A DNA stretch of 64,000 nt from Streptomyces sp. 7-21 (GTDB lineage Bacteria; Actinomycetota; Actinomycetes; Streptomycetales; Streptomycetaceae). The stretch spans positions 277,937-341,936 of the forward strand of contig NZ_JAERRL010000006.1 of NCBI RefSeq assembly GCF_016741785.1, written 5' to 3'. The position numbers and the translations under genes were made by a program. Under the pieces are notes generated by a model. The model saw only the letters and a list, made by a program, of their open reading frames with translations. It did not search any database and had not been told where the DNA came from. This document shows positions 35,912 to 45,300 of the stretch, in pieces (position 1 is the first letter of the stretch; the number at the start of each line of letters is the position of its first letter).

Positions 35912-36583
35912 GTGTTCGACTTTCTTGATCCGGACAGGTACGACCTGCTCGGCGCGTTCTGGACGACGGTGCAGCTCACCGTGTTCTCCGCGATCGGCTC
36001 GCTGATCTGGGGCACGGTGCTGGCCGCGATGCGCGTCAGTCCCGTGCCGGTCATGCGCGGCTTCGCGGCCGTGTACGTCAACCTCGTCCGCAACATTCCC
36101 CTGACGCTGATCATCGTCTCCTGCTCGCAGGTGCTCTTCCTGACCCTGTCGCTGACGATGGGCGGCAGCGACAGCAATTCGTCGCTCTTCCGGCTGGCGG
36201 TGCTGGGGTTCATCGCCTACACCTCGACCTTCGTCTGCGAGGCGATCCGCTCGGGCATCAACACGGTGCCCGTCGGCCAGGCGGAGGCGGCCCGCGCGCT
36301 GGGACTGAACTTCGGCCAGGTGCTGTGGCTGATCGTGCTGCCGCAGGCCTTCCGCGCCGTGGTGGCCCCGCTGGCCAACGTCCTGATCGCGCTGACGAAA
36401 AACACCACGGTCGCGGCCGCCATCGGCGTGGCCGAGGCGTCCCTGCTGATGAAGGAGATGATCGAGAACGAGGCGCAGCTCATTCCGATCGCGGCCATCT
36501 TCGCGGCCGGGTTCCTGATCCTCACCCTCCCGACCGGTCTGTTCCTCGGCTGGGTGAGCAAGCGAGTGGCGGTGAAGCGATGA
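35912..36583 (+). CDS. gluC: Glutamate ABC transporter permease
   Basis: The 223-residue membrane protein of the HisM/GlnP type has five to six spans (YDLLGAFWTTVQLTVFSAIG, AVYVNLVRNIPLTLIIVS). The ABC-coupling EAA motif reads EAARALGLNFGQVLWLIVLPQAF (quoted in part). It forms a heterodimer with GluD. The start is GTG before FDFLDPDRYD, with only a weak ribosome-binding site. The stop overlaps the gluD start by three bases, showing coupling. Confidence 0.93.
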   Translation: MFDFLDPDRYDLLGAFWTTVQLTVFSAIGSLIWGTVLAAMRVSPVPVMRGFAAVYVNLVRNIPLTLIIVSCSQVLFLTLSLTMGGSDSNSSLFRLAVLGFIAYTSTFVCEAIRSGINTVPVGQAEAARALGLNFGQVLWLIVLPQAFRAVVAPLANVLIALTKNTTVAAAIGVAEASLLMKEMIENEAQLIPIAAIFAAGFLILTLPTGLFLGWVSKRVAVKR

Positions 36584-37578
36584 GCAATCTCTCCGTTCTC
36601 TACGACACGCCCGGCCCCAGGGCCCGGCGGCGGAACGTCCTGTACACGGTGCTGTTCCTCCTGGTGCTGGGCCTGGTGGCCTACTGGGTGATCAGTGCCC
36701 TCAAGGACAAGGGCCAGCTGGACTGGGACCGGTGGAGCCCGATCTTCACCGATTCCCAGGTCTGGACGACGTACCTGCTGCCCGGCCTCCAGGACACCCT
36801 GGTCGCGGCGGCACTGGCCATGGTCATCGCGCTGCCGCTCGGCGCGCTGCTGGGCATCGGCAGGCTCTCGGAGCACTGGTGGATCAGCGCCCCGTGCGGC
36901 GCCGTGGTGGAGTTCTTCCGCGCCATCCCGGTGCTGATGATGATGATCTTCGCCAACGTGGCCTACAGCGAGTGGTCCTCGCTCGACCGCGAAGTGCGCC
37001 CGCTGTACGCGGTGGTGACGGGCCTGGTGCTGTACAACGCCTCGGTGCTGGCGGAGGTCGTCAGGGCCGGTGTGCTCTCGCTCCCGCGCGGGCAGACCGA
37101 CGCCGCCAAGGCGATCGGCATGCGCAAGGGCCAGACCATGACGAACATCCTGCTGCCGCAGGCGGTCACGGCCATGCTGCCCGCGATCGTCAGCCAGCTC
37201 GTGGTGGTCGTCAAGGACACTGCGCTGGGCGGGCCGATGATCGGTTACAGCGAGCTGCTGCGCCAGGCCGGGCTGGTGGAGAGCAACTACTCCAACACCA
37301 TCGCCGCCTACACGACGGCCGCGGCCATCTTCATCACGCTCAACGCCCTGCTCACGAACGCCGCGAGCCGGATCGAGGCCCGGATCCGCCGCGGCAGGAA
37401 GACCTCCGGCGCGGTGGCCTCGGCGGGGACAGACGACGACCTCGAGGCCGAGCTGCCGGGGGCCGCGCCCACCGCGGCGCGGGTGCCGGCGCAGCCGGCG
37501 GCAGGCGCCGGGCGGCCGGCCGGGCCGGATGACCCCGATGGCAAGACCGTCGGCAAGGCCCGGGAGCTCGACACCTAG
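36580..37578 (+). CDS. gluD: Glutamate ABC transporter permease
   Basis: The 332-residue second permease has an N-terminal span (NVLYTVLFLLVLGLVAYWVI), further spans around LVAAALAMVIALPLGALLGI and VVEFFRAIPVLMMMIFANVA, and the EAA loop DAAKAIGMRKGQTMTNILLPQA (quoted in part). A hydrophilic, proline- and alanine-rich tail of about 70 residues extends past the fold, longer than in many homologues. The ATG overlaps the gluC stop. It completes the uptake system with gluABC. Confidence 0.93.
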   Translation: MSNLSVLYDTPGPRARRRNVLYTVLFLLVLGLVAYWVISALKDKGQLDWDRWSPIFTDSQVWTTYLLPGLQDTLVAAALAMVIALPLGALLGIGRLSEHWWISAPCGAVVEFFRAIPVLMMMIFANVAYSEWSSLDREVRPLYAVVTGLVLYNASVLAEVVRAGVLSLPRGQTDAAKAIGMRKGQTMTNILLPQAVTAMLPAIVSQLVVVVKDTALGGPMIGYSELLRQAGLVESNYSNTIAAYTTAAAIFITLNALLTNAASRIEARIRRGRKTSGAVASAGTDDDLEAELPGAAPTAARVPAQPAAGAGRPAGPDDPDGKTVGKARELDT

Positions 37579-37587
37579 CCCTGGGCC

Positions 37588-37607
37588 GGCCAGCCCCGCT
37601 GCTGGCC
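37588..37607 (+). terminator. gluD terminator hairpin
   Basis: GGCCAGC-CCCGCT-GCTGGCC, a 7-bp perfect stem, lies 9 bases after the gluD stop. Confidence 0.45.
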
Positions 37608-37689
37608 CTCTCGGGCGGCCGCTGCCAGGCGGTTCGCCCCGTGCGGCGCCAACTTGACGCCCGCACGACCGCTGGGTTGCATACGTGCT

Positions 37690-39249
37690 GTGCTGCCCGT
37701 GATCATCGCCGGCGCGGGCCCGACCGGGCTCGCGCTGGCGCTCGCCCTGGCCCGCCGCGAGGTGCCGGTCGTCGTCCTCGACGGAGGTCAGGGCCCCTCT
37801 CCCCGGCGGCTGGCCAGGACCTGCGTGCTGCCGCCCGACACGGCGCACTGGGCCTGGCTTCCTGGCGCCGGGCAGGACGCCGCCGTCTGGTCGGCCTGGC
37901 GGACCATGCACCGGGGCCGTGAGGTGCGGCGCGTGGAGTTCCCCTCCCCCGGCACGGCCCCCGTGCAGCTCCCGCAGCACGTGCTGGAGGGGGCGCTGCG
38001 CGCCGCCGTGGCCGGCCACAGCCGGATCCGGATGGCGGCGGGACACCGGCTGAGCCAGCTTGAGGACACCGGCCAGGAGGTCGTGGTCCACACCGCGGCC
38101 GAGGCGCCCGGCGAGCGCGGCCGGGAACGGGAACGCACCTGGCGCGGCAGCTACCTCGTCGGCTGCGACGGGAAGCGCTCGACCGTGCGCAAGCTGCTCG
38201 GCATCGGCTTCCCCGGCCGGACGAACGTGGAGCGGTACGCGGTGGCCGCGCTGCGCGCGGAGCTGCCGTGGCCCGGGGAAGCGGGGCTGCACCGGGGCAT
38301 ACCGCCTGGCGAGGTCACCGTGCGGCCGCTCACGGAGGGCCGCTGGCGCCTGGACTGGCCGCTGCCGCCGGGCGACGGCCTGGTCACCCCCGACGCGGTG
38401 CTCGACCGCCTCCACGCCACCCTCGCCGCATGGCACGACGGCGAGGTCCCGGAGTACGACCTGCTCGACACCGGGGTGCACGTCTGTCACCAGCGCCTCG
38501 CCCGCCGCTGGCGCACGGGGCGGGTCTTCCTCGCGGGCGACGCGGCCCACCTGCTGGGAGCGCTGGGCACCCAGCGGGTCGCCGAAAACCTGCGCGATGC
38601 CGACAACCTCGCCTGGAAACTGGCCCTCGCCTGGCATGGTGACGGCGGTGAGGCGCTGCTCGACAGCTATGAGGCGGAGCGCCGCGGCGCCGTGGGACAC
38701 CGGCTGCGCGCCGTCGACCAGGCGCTGCCCCTGGTACGGGGCAGGGGTGTCGCGGCCCGGCTGACCGGTCGGACGCGGGCCCGGCTGGCGCTGCTCGCGG
38801 ACGGACACGTCGGCGCCGGGCCGCTGGGGGCCCCGCCGCGGTACGACGGCTCCCCGCTCACGCCGCCGGGCACCGGTCTGTCGGTCACGGACACCCCACC
38901 GGGAGCGCCGGTGGCCGACGTCGCCGTGACCGCCCTGGACGGCTCGCGGGGCACCGTGCGCGACTGGCTCGGCGGGAAGGTGCTGCTGATCCTCACCGCG
39001 CCCGGCTCGCAGGTCTGGGAGCCCCGGCACTGGCTGTCGGCCGGGCTGATGCCCGAGCTGTCCGCCATGGCGCAGGCCCTGCCGCTCCCGGCCGAGCTGC
39101 TGGTCACCGAGGGGTACCCGGGGACCAGCCCGCATACCCTGCTCGTCGTGCGGCCCGACGGCCATCTTGTGGGCGCCCTTCCGGGCACGGACCACGCCGG
39201 GATCCGGGCGTGCGTGGCCGCCATGCGGGGCGACGCCCAGCCCGGCTGA
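37690..39249 (+). CDS. FAD-dependent aromatic monooxygenase-like protein
   Basis: About 519 residues. The protein has the flavin-monooxygenase layout: N-terminal dinucleotide fold IIAGAGPTGLALALALARRE, DG motif GCDGKRSTVRK, and the second FAD motif FLAGDAAHLLGALGTQRVAENLRDADNLAWKL (quoted in part). In the last motif the usual proline after GDAAH is absent (LLGALG), which may affect the active site. The C-terminal ~130 residues form a thioredoxin-like domain, as in phenol hydroxylases. The substrate is unknown. The start is uncertain because no good ribosome-binding site is visible; TTG 36 bases upstream and GTG nine bases downstream are alternatives. It ends two bases from recX, convergently. 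Confidence 0.8.
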   Translation: MLPVIIAGAGPTGLALALALARREVPVVVLDGGQGPSPRRLARTCVLPPDTAHWAWLPGAGQDAAVWSAWRTMHRGREVRRVEFPSPGTAPVQLPQHVLEGALRAAVAGHSRIRMAAGHRLSQLEDTGQEVVVHTAAEAPGERGRERERTWRGSYLVGCDGKRSTVRKLLGIGFPGRTNVERYAVAALRAELPWPGEAGLHRGIPPGEVTVRPLTEGRWRLDWPLPPGDGLVTPDAVLDRLHATLAAWHDGEVPEYDLLDTGVHVCHQRLARRWRTGRVFLAGDAAHLLGALGTQRVAENLRDADNLAWKLALAWHGDGGEALLDSYEAERRGAVGHRLRAVDQALPLVRGRGVAARLTGRTRARLALLADGHVGAGPLGAPPRYDGSPLTPPGTGLSVTDTPPGAPVADVAVTALDGSRGTVRDWLGGKVLLILTAPGSQVWEPRHWLSAGLMPELSAMAQALPLPAELLVTEGYPGTSPHTLLVVRPDGHLVGALPGTDHAGIRACVAAMRGDAQPG

Positions 39250-39251
39250 AC

Positions 39252-39863
39252 TCAGTCGTCCGGGTACGGCAGCAGCTCGGCGTCCTCGGGCTGCCCTTCC
39301 TCACGCAGCGCCTCGCGGACCACCCGCACCGCCATGCCCTCGGGGTAGCCGCGCCGCGCCAGCATCCCGACCATGCGGCGCAGCCGCTTGGCGGGATCCA
39401 GCCCCCGGGTGGCGCGCAGCTTCCGCTCCACCAGCGCGCGGGCCGTCTCTTCCTCCCGCTCGGCGTCCAGCTGCGACAGCGCCCCCTCGATCAGCGCGGC
39501 GTCCACGCCCTTGGCCCGCAGCTCCCGGGCCAGGGCCGGGCGCGCCAGGCCGCGCCCGTGATGCCGGGAGTCCACCCAGGCGTCCGCGAACGCCGCGTCG
39601 TCGATGAGACCCGCCTCGGTGAGCTGGTCCAGGACGCGTTCGATGACCGTGCCGGGGAACTCCCGCCGCCGCAGGGCGGCGGCGAGCTCACCGCGGCTGC
39701 GGGGAGCGCCCGTGAGCAGCCGCAGGCAGACCGCGCGCGCCCGGTGCTCAGGATCCGCGGAGGCGTGCGGTGGTCTCGCCCCGGCCCTCGACGGGACGAG
39801 ACCACCGCGGTCCTGGTGCGGGCCCGCCGCCCGCTCCTGTGGCCACTCGCTGCGCCGCGTCAC
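39252..39863 (-). CDS. recX: RecA regulator RecX
   Basis: The 203-residue helical protein limits RecA filament growth. It shows three-helix repeats: RAVCLRLLTGAPRSRGELAA, DQLTEAGLIDDAAFADAWVD and ARPALARELRAKGVDAALIE, ending with KRLRRMVGMLARRGYPEGMA. An N-terminal ~35 residues is nonconserved, so a later start is possible, but this ATG begins two bases after the recA stop, consistent with coupling. It shares the SOS-controlled recA transcript. Confidence 0.93.
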   Translation of the reverse strand: MTRRSEWPQERAAGPHQDRGGLVPSRAGARPPHASADPEHRARAVCLRLLTGAPRSRGELAAALRRREFPGTVIERVLDQLTEAGLIDDAAFADAWVDSRHHGRGLARPALARELRAKGVDAALIEGALSQLDAEREEETARALVERKLRATRGLDPAKRLRRMVGMLARRGYPEGMAVRVVREALREEGQPEDAELLPYPDD

Positions 39864-39865
39864 TG

Positions 39866-40978
39866 TCAGCTCTTGGCCGCGGCGGCCACGGCCTTGGCGG
39901 ACCGGGACTTCGCGGCGGACGGCGCGGCCGGCTGCGGCACGCTCGCGGCATCCTTCCCGGACCCGCCCTCCGGCTTCTCCGTCTTCGGGCCGATGCCGAG
40001 CTTCTCCTTGATCTTCTTCTCGATCTCGTTGGCCAGGTCGGGGTTGTCGCGCAGGAAGTTCCGCGCGTTCTCCTTGCCCTGGCCGAGCTGGTCGCCCTCG
40101 TAGGTGTACCAGGCACCGGACTTCCGGATCAGGCCGTGCTCCACGCCCATGTCGATCAGCCCGCCCTCGCGGCTGATGCCCTGCCCGAAGAGGATGTCGA
40201 ACTCCGCCTGCTTGAACGGCGGGGCGACCTTGTTCTTCACCACCTTGACGCGGGTGCGGTTGCCCACGGCCTCGGTGCCGTCCTTGAGGGTCTCGATGCG
40301 CCGGATGTCCAGCCGCACCGACGCGTAGAACTTCAGCGCGCGCCCGCCGGTCGTCGTCTCCGGCGAGCCGAACATCACGCCGACCTTCTCACGGATCTGG
40401 TTGATGAAGATGGCCGTCGTCCGTGCCTGGCTCAGCGCGCCGGTGATCTTCCGCAGCGCCTGGCTCATCAGCCGCGCCTGGAGGCCGACATGGGAGTCCC
40501 CCATCTCGCCCTCGATCTCCGCGCGCGGCACCAGGGCGGCGACGGAGTCGATGACGATGAGGTCCAGGGCACCGGAGCGGATCAGCATGTCCGTGATCTC
40601 CAGGGCCTGCTCGCCGTTGTCCGGCTGCGAGAGGATCAGCTGGTCCACGTCCACGCCGAGCTTCTTCGCGTACTCCGGGTCCAGGGCGTGCTCCGCGTCC
40701 ACGAACGCGACCGTGCCGCCCGCCTTCTGGGCGTTGGCCACGGCGTGCAGCGTGAGGGTCGTCTTGCCGCTGGACTCCGGGCCGTAGACCTCGACGACGC
40801 GGCCGCGCGGCAGCCCGCCCACGCCCAGGGCCACGTCGAGCGCCGTCGACCCGGTGGGAATCACCTCGACCGGCTCGTCCGGCCGCTCCCCCAGGCGCAT
40901 GACGGCGCCCTTCCCGAACTGCCGCTCAATCTGCGCGAGCGCGGCGTCGAGCGCCTTCTCGCGGTCCGTACCTGCCAT
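39866..40978 (-). CDS. recA: Recombinase RecA
   Basis: RecA (370 residues) forms filaments on single-stranded DNA, drives strand exchange and triggers LexA cleavage. Walker A is GPESSGKT at residues 66-73. [20 protein letters not shown] (Walker B and L1 region) and [20 protein letters not shown] (L2) are canonical. The C-terminus is an alanine- and lysine-rich tail ([18 protein letters not shown]) typical of Streptomyces. The ATG before [13 protein letters not shown] is chosen by homology; the ribosome-binding site is weak (GGTGGCACC). Confidence 0.98.
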   Translation of the reverse strand: MAGTDREKALDAALAQIERQFGKGAVMRLGERPDEPVEVIPTGSTALDVALGVGGLPRGRVVEVYGPESSGKTTLTLHAVANAQKAGGTVAFVDAEHALDPEYAKKLGVDVDQLILSQPDNGEQALEITDMLIRSGALDLIVIDSVAALVPRAEIEGEMGDSHVGLQARLMSQALRKITGALSQARTTAIFINQIREKVGVMFGSPETTTGGRALKFYASVRLDIRRIETLKDGTEAVGNRTRVKVVKNKVAPPFKQAEFDILFGQGISREGGLIDMGVEHGLIRKSGAWYTYEGDQLGQGKENARNFLRDNPDLANEIEKKIKEKLGIGPKTEKPEGGSGKDAASVPQPAAPSAAKSRSAKAVAAAAKS

Positions 40979-41090
40979 CGGTGCCACCCGGTCCGTCTGG
41001 TTCGATCGCTTCACACTACGGACGCTAGCGCCCGCCACTGACAACCGGCCCGCAGGCGGCTGGGGGCGCGGTCCCTCACATCCCCCCATA

Positions 41091-41104
41091 AGAACGGGTG
41101 TTCG
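41091..41104 (-). promoter_or_regulatory. SOS (LexA) box of recA
   Basis: On the recA strand CGAACACCCGTTCT contains GAAC-N4-GTTC, the actinobacterial LexA site, 113 bases before the recA start. Confidence 0.9.
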
Positions 41105-41156
41105 AATTTGATGTCAAGTTCCCCGCCCGGGTCCGCGGCCGCGCGCGGACCCGCGC

Positions 41157-41351
41157 TCAGCGCAGCCGCGCGGGCACGTCCACCGCCTGGCACACCGCCC
41201 GCCAGACGTCCTTGGCGTCCCAGCCAGCCTCCAGCGCCTCGTACACCGTCCGCCCTCCCAGCTCGGACATCACGTGGTCCCGCGCGAAGGAATCGGCGTA
41301 CGAGGAGCCGAAGTGCTCACTCATCCGCCCCCAGAAGTCCGTCAACCGCAT
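41157..41351 (-). CDS. DUF3046 family protein
   Basis: A 64-residue protein, MRLTDFWGRMSEHFGSSYAD at its start, followed by FARDHVMSELGGRTVYEALEAG and DVWRAVCQAVDVPARLR. It is a complete match to the short actinobacterial DUF3046 family found immediately upstream of recA. The function is unknown; conservation beside recA suggests coupling with recombination or shared transcription. GGGGG lies before the ATG. It stands 53 bases upstream of the recA SOS box, so recA has its own promoter in between. Confidence 0.9.
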   Translation of the reverse strand: MRLTDFWGRMSEHFGSSYADSFARDHVMSELGGRTVYEALEAGWDAKDVWRAVCQAVDVPARLR

Positions 41352-41429
41352 GCCCCCAGTATCCCGCCAAGCGGGTACTACCCGTCCGTTCTCCTGTCTC
41401 CTCCCCGCCCCGGCCCTACGGTCGCAGCG

Positions 41430-42314
41430 ATGCCCGCCCACCGAATCTCCCTCGCACGCGCCGAGCGCTTCGTCTGGCTCTCCGCCCGGGTCCTGGACCA
41501 GCGGCGCTTCGCTTACCACTTCCTCGACGGCCCGCCCGACGCCGTCGAGGACGCACTCGCCGCCTACCGCAACCCCGACCACGGCTACGGCCACGCCCTC
41601 GACCCCCGGCTGCGCGGCCCCGCCAGCCAGCCGCTGCACGCCGCCGCCGCGCTGCGCGTGCTCGACGAGATCGGGCGCTGCCACGGCCACAGGACCGAAC
41701 GCCTCTGCCGCTACCTCACCGCCGTCTCCACGCCCGAGGGCGCCCTGCCCGCCGTCCACCCCTCCCAGCACGGCTACCCGGTCGCCCCCTGGCTGCCGGT
41801 GCCGGACCCGGGCGCGTCCCCGCCCAGCGACCTGCTCGCCACCGGGCCCGTCGTGGGCCTGCTGCACCGCGGCAACGTCTGGGACGCCTGGCTGTTCCGG
41901 GCCACCGACTACTGCTGGGCGGCGGTCGAGGACCTGCGGACCGAGGACCCCGCACGCCTCGCCGCGGCGCTCGCCTTCCTCGACGGCGCCCGGGACCGGC
42001 CCCGCGCCGAGGCCGCGGCCGACCGGCTGGGCCGGACCGTGCGGCGGCTGCTGTCGGGCCCGGCCGGCGGCCCGGTGCTGCCGTGCGTCCTCGCGCCCAC
42101 GCCCCGTTCCCTGGCGCGGCGGTGGTTCACCGACGGCGACCTGGAACGCTGCCTGGCGGACCTGGCGTCGCGGCAGCAGGACGACGGCGGCTGGCCGCCG
42201 GCCACCCCCCGCTGGCCCGGCGGATCGGAGGCGGCACGCCGCGCCGAGGCCACCATCGACGCGCTGCGCACGCTGCGCGCCTACGGCTACCCCCTCAGCC
42301 GCCGGAGCCGCTGA
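41430..42314 (+). CDS. Alpha-toroid (prenyltransferase/squalene-cyclase-like fold) protein of unknown function
   Basis: The 294-residue soluble protein carries repeats of the alpha6-alpha6 toroid fold: NPDHGYGHALDPRLRGPASQP and QQDDGGWPPATPRWPGG are QW-like motifs near each end. An aromatic opening (LARAERFVWLSARVLDQRRF) and helices with small residues fill the rest. The DxDD motif of terpene cyclases is not seen, so it is unlikely to be a true cyclase. Related toroid proteins occur beside recA or lhr in Streptomyces, without assigned function. The ATG before PAHRISLARAER is the likely start. It diverges from DUF3046 and precedes lhr by 62 bases. Confidence 0.75.
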   Translation: MPAHRISLARAERFVWLSARVLDQRRFAYHFLDGPPDAVEDALAAYRNPDHGYGHALDPRLRGPASQPLHAAAALRVLDEIGRCHGHRTERLCRYLTAVSTPEGALPAVHPSQHGYPVAPWLPVPDPGASPPSDLLATGPVVGLLHRGNVWDAWLFRATDYCWAAVEDLRTEDPARLAAALAFLDGARDRPRAEAAADRLGRTVRRLLSGPAGGPVLPCVLAPTPRSLARRWFTDGDLERCLADLASRQQDDGGWPPATPRWPGGSEAARRAEATIDALRTLRAYGYPLSRRSR

Positions 42315-42376
42315 GGCCCCCGCGCACCGGTGCCGGTCCGCTGCCGCTGTCAGTGCCGGGGTGCACGATGGGGCGT

Positions 42377-45300
42377 ATGGACGATGAGGACGACACGGCT
42401 TCCGCCCTGGCCGGGTTCTCCGCCCCGACGCGCGCCTGGTTCTCGCGGGCGTTCCCGGCACCGACCCCGGCCCAGGAGGGCGCGTGGCGCGCCATCGCGG
42501 AGGAGTCGGACGTCCTGGTCGTCGCGCCCACCGGCTCCGGCAAGACGCTCGCGGCGTTCCTGGCCTCGCTGGACCGGGTCGCGACCACCCCGCCGCCCGC
42601 CGAGGCGCTGCGCCGCTGCCGGGTGCTGTACGTCTCGCCGCTGAAGGCACTGGCGGTCGACGTCGAGCGGAACCTCCGCAGCCCGCTGACGGGCATCCGG
42701 CAGGAGTCGGTGCGCCTGGGCCTGCCCGAGCCCGAGGTGAAGGTCGCCATCCGCACCGGGGACACCCCGGCCGCGGAGCGCCGCTCGCTCTCCCGCCGCC
42801 CGCCGGACATCCTGATCACGACCCCCGAGTCGCTGTTCCTGATGCTGACGTCCGCCTCCCGCGAGGCGCTGTCGGGCGTGGAGACCGTCATCCTGGACGA
42901 GGTGCACGCGGTCGCCGGCAGCAAGCGCGGCGCCCACCTGGCGCTGTCGCTGGAGCGGCTCGACGCGCTGCTGCCGCGGCCCGCGCGCCGGATCGGGCTC
43001 TCGGCGACGGTCCGGCCGGTCGAGGAGGTGGCGCGGTTCCTCTCGCCCCAGCGCGGCGCGCGGATCGTGCAGCCCTCCTCGGCCAAGGAGTTCCGGCTGT
43101 CCGTCGTGGTACCGGTGCCGGACATGGGCGAGCTCGGCGGCTCCCCCGTGCCCGACGGCGCGGGGCCCGGCACCGAGCGGCCCTCCATCTGGCCCTCGGT
43201 CGAGGAGCGGGTGGTGGACCTCATCCAGGCCCACCGCTCGACGATCGTCTTCGCCAACTCCCGCCGCCTCGCCGAGCGCCTGTGCAACCGGATCAACGAG
43301 ATCGCCTACGAGCGCACCACCGCCGAGCCGCTGCCCGAAGCGCACGCCCCGGCCGCGCTGATGGGCGGCTCGGGCGCGGCCAGGGGCGCGCCCGCGGTGC
43401 TCGCGCGGGCGCACCACGGCTCGGTCTCCAAGGAGCAGCGGAGCCAGATCGAGGAGGACCTCAAGGCCGGGCGCCTGCCCGCCGTCGTGGCGACCTCCAG
43501 CCTCGAACTCGGCATCGACATGGGCGCCGTCGACCTGGTCATCCAGGTCGAGTCCCCGCCCTCCGTGGCCTCCGGGCTGCAGCGCGTCGGCCGCGCCGGA
43601 CACCAGGTGGGTGCCGTGTCCTCCGGGGTCATCTTCCCCAAGTACCGGGGCGATCTGGTGCAGGCCGCGGTCGTGACCGAACGCATGCGCCAGGGCGCCA
43701 TTGAGGCGCTGCGCATCCCCGCCAATCCGCTGGACGTCCTGGCGCAGCAGATCGTCGCGATGGCCGCGATGGACACCTGGGACGTGGACGAGCTGCTCAC
43801 GCTGGTGCGCAGGGCGGCGCCGTTCGCCGCGCTGCCGGAGTCGGCGTACCACGCAGTCCTCGACATGCTCGCGGGCCGGTATCCGTCCGACGCCTTCGCC
43901 GAGCTGCGGCCCCGGATCGTGTGGGACCGGGTGGCGGGCACCGTGCGCGGCAGGCCGGGAGCGCAGCGGCTGGCGGTCACCTCGGGCGGCACCATTCCCG
44001 ACCGCGGCCTGTTCGGCGTGTTCCTCGCGGGCGCCGACCCGAAGAAGGGCGGCGGCCGGGTGGGCGAGCTGGACGAGGAGATGGTGTACGAGTCACGCGT
44101 CGGCGACGTCTTCACGCTCGGCACCACGTCGTGGCGGATCGAGGACATCACGCGCGACCGGGTGCTCGTCTCCCCCGCGCCCGGGGTGCCGGGACGGCTG
44201 CCGTTCTGGAAGGGCGACCAGCTCGGCCGACCGCTCGAACTCGGCCGTGCCCTGGGCGCGTTCCTGCGTGAGACGGGCTCGCTGGCGCCCGAGGAGGCCC
44301 GCGCGCGGCTGTCGCGGGCGGGGCTGGACGCCTGGGCGGTGGACAACGTCCTGTCCTACCTGGCCGAGCAGCGCGAGGCCACGGGCCACGTGCCCGACGA
44401 CCGCACGATCGTGGTGGAGCGCTTCCGGGACGAGCTGGGCGACTGGCGCGTCGTGGTGCACTCCCCGTTCGGCGCGCAGGTGCACGCCCCGTGGGCGCTG
44501 GCACTCGGCGCCCGGCTCACAGAGCGGTTCGGCGTCGACGCCCAGGTGCTGCACGCCGACGACGGCATCGTGCTGCGGCTCCCGGACACCGACCTGCTCG
44601 GGGACGCCGGGCCGCTGGACGGCGGGGACAGCGCCGCGGACCCGTTCGGCGCGGCGGGCGGGGCAGAGGGGGCGCCGTCGGTGGGCGCGGCGGACGTCCT
44701 GTTCGACAAGGACGAGATCGACCAGCTGGTCACCGACCAGGTCGGCGGCTCCGCGCTGTTCGCCGCGCGGTTCCGTGAGTGCGCCGCCCGCGCGCTGCTG
44801 CTGCCGCGCCGGGATCCCCGCAGGCGCACTCCGCTGTGGCAGCAGCGGCAGCGCGCCTCCCAGCTGCTGTCCGTCGCCAGCGAGTTCGGCTCCTTCCCGG
44901 TCATCCTGGAGGCGGTCCGCGAGTGCCTGCAGGACGTGTTCGACGTGCCCGGGCTCGCGGCGCTGATGGGCGACATCGAGGCGCGGCGGGTCAGGGTGGT
45001 CGAGGTGACGACCCGCGAGCCGTCTCCGTTCGCCCGCTCCCTGCTGTTCGGCTACGTGGCGCAGTACCTCTACGAGGGCGACTCCCCGCTGGCAGAGCGG
45101 CGGGCGGCGGCGCTGTCGCTGGACTCGCGGCTGCTGGCGGAGCTGCTCGGCCAGGCCGAGCTGCGGGAGCTGCTCGACCCCGGCGTGCTGCACGAGCTGG
45201 AGCGCGAACTGGCCTGGCTGACCGAGGACCGCCGCCTGAAGGACGCCGAGGCGGTCGCCGACGCGCTGCGGGTCCTGGGGCCGCTGACCCCGGCGGAGCT

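Noticed and set aside
36217..39195. A ~990-codon minus-strand open frame opposite gluCD and the flavin monooxygenase gene.
   Set aside because: It crosses several real genes on the other strand and has no family match; it is a GC-skew artefact.
41108..42376. N-terminal extension that would make Lhr ~1985 residues.
   Set aside because: The extension overlaps the toroid-protein gene in another frame and is Arg/Pro rich; Lhr motifs begin after MDDEDDTAS.
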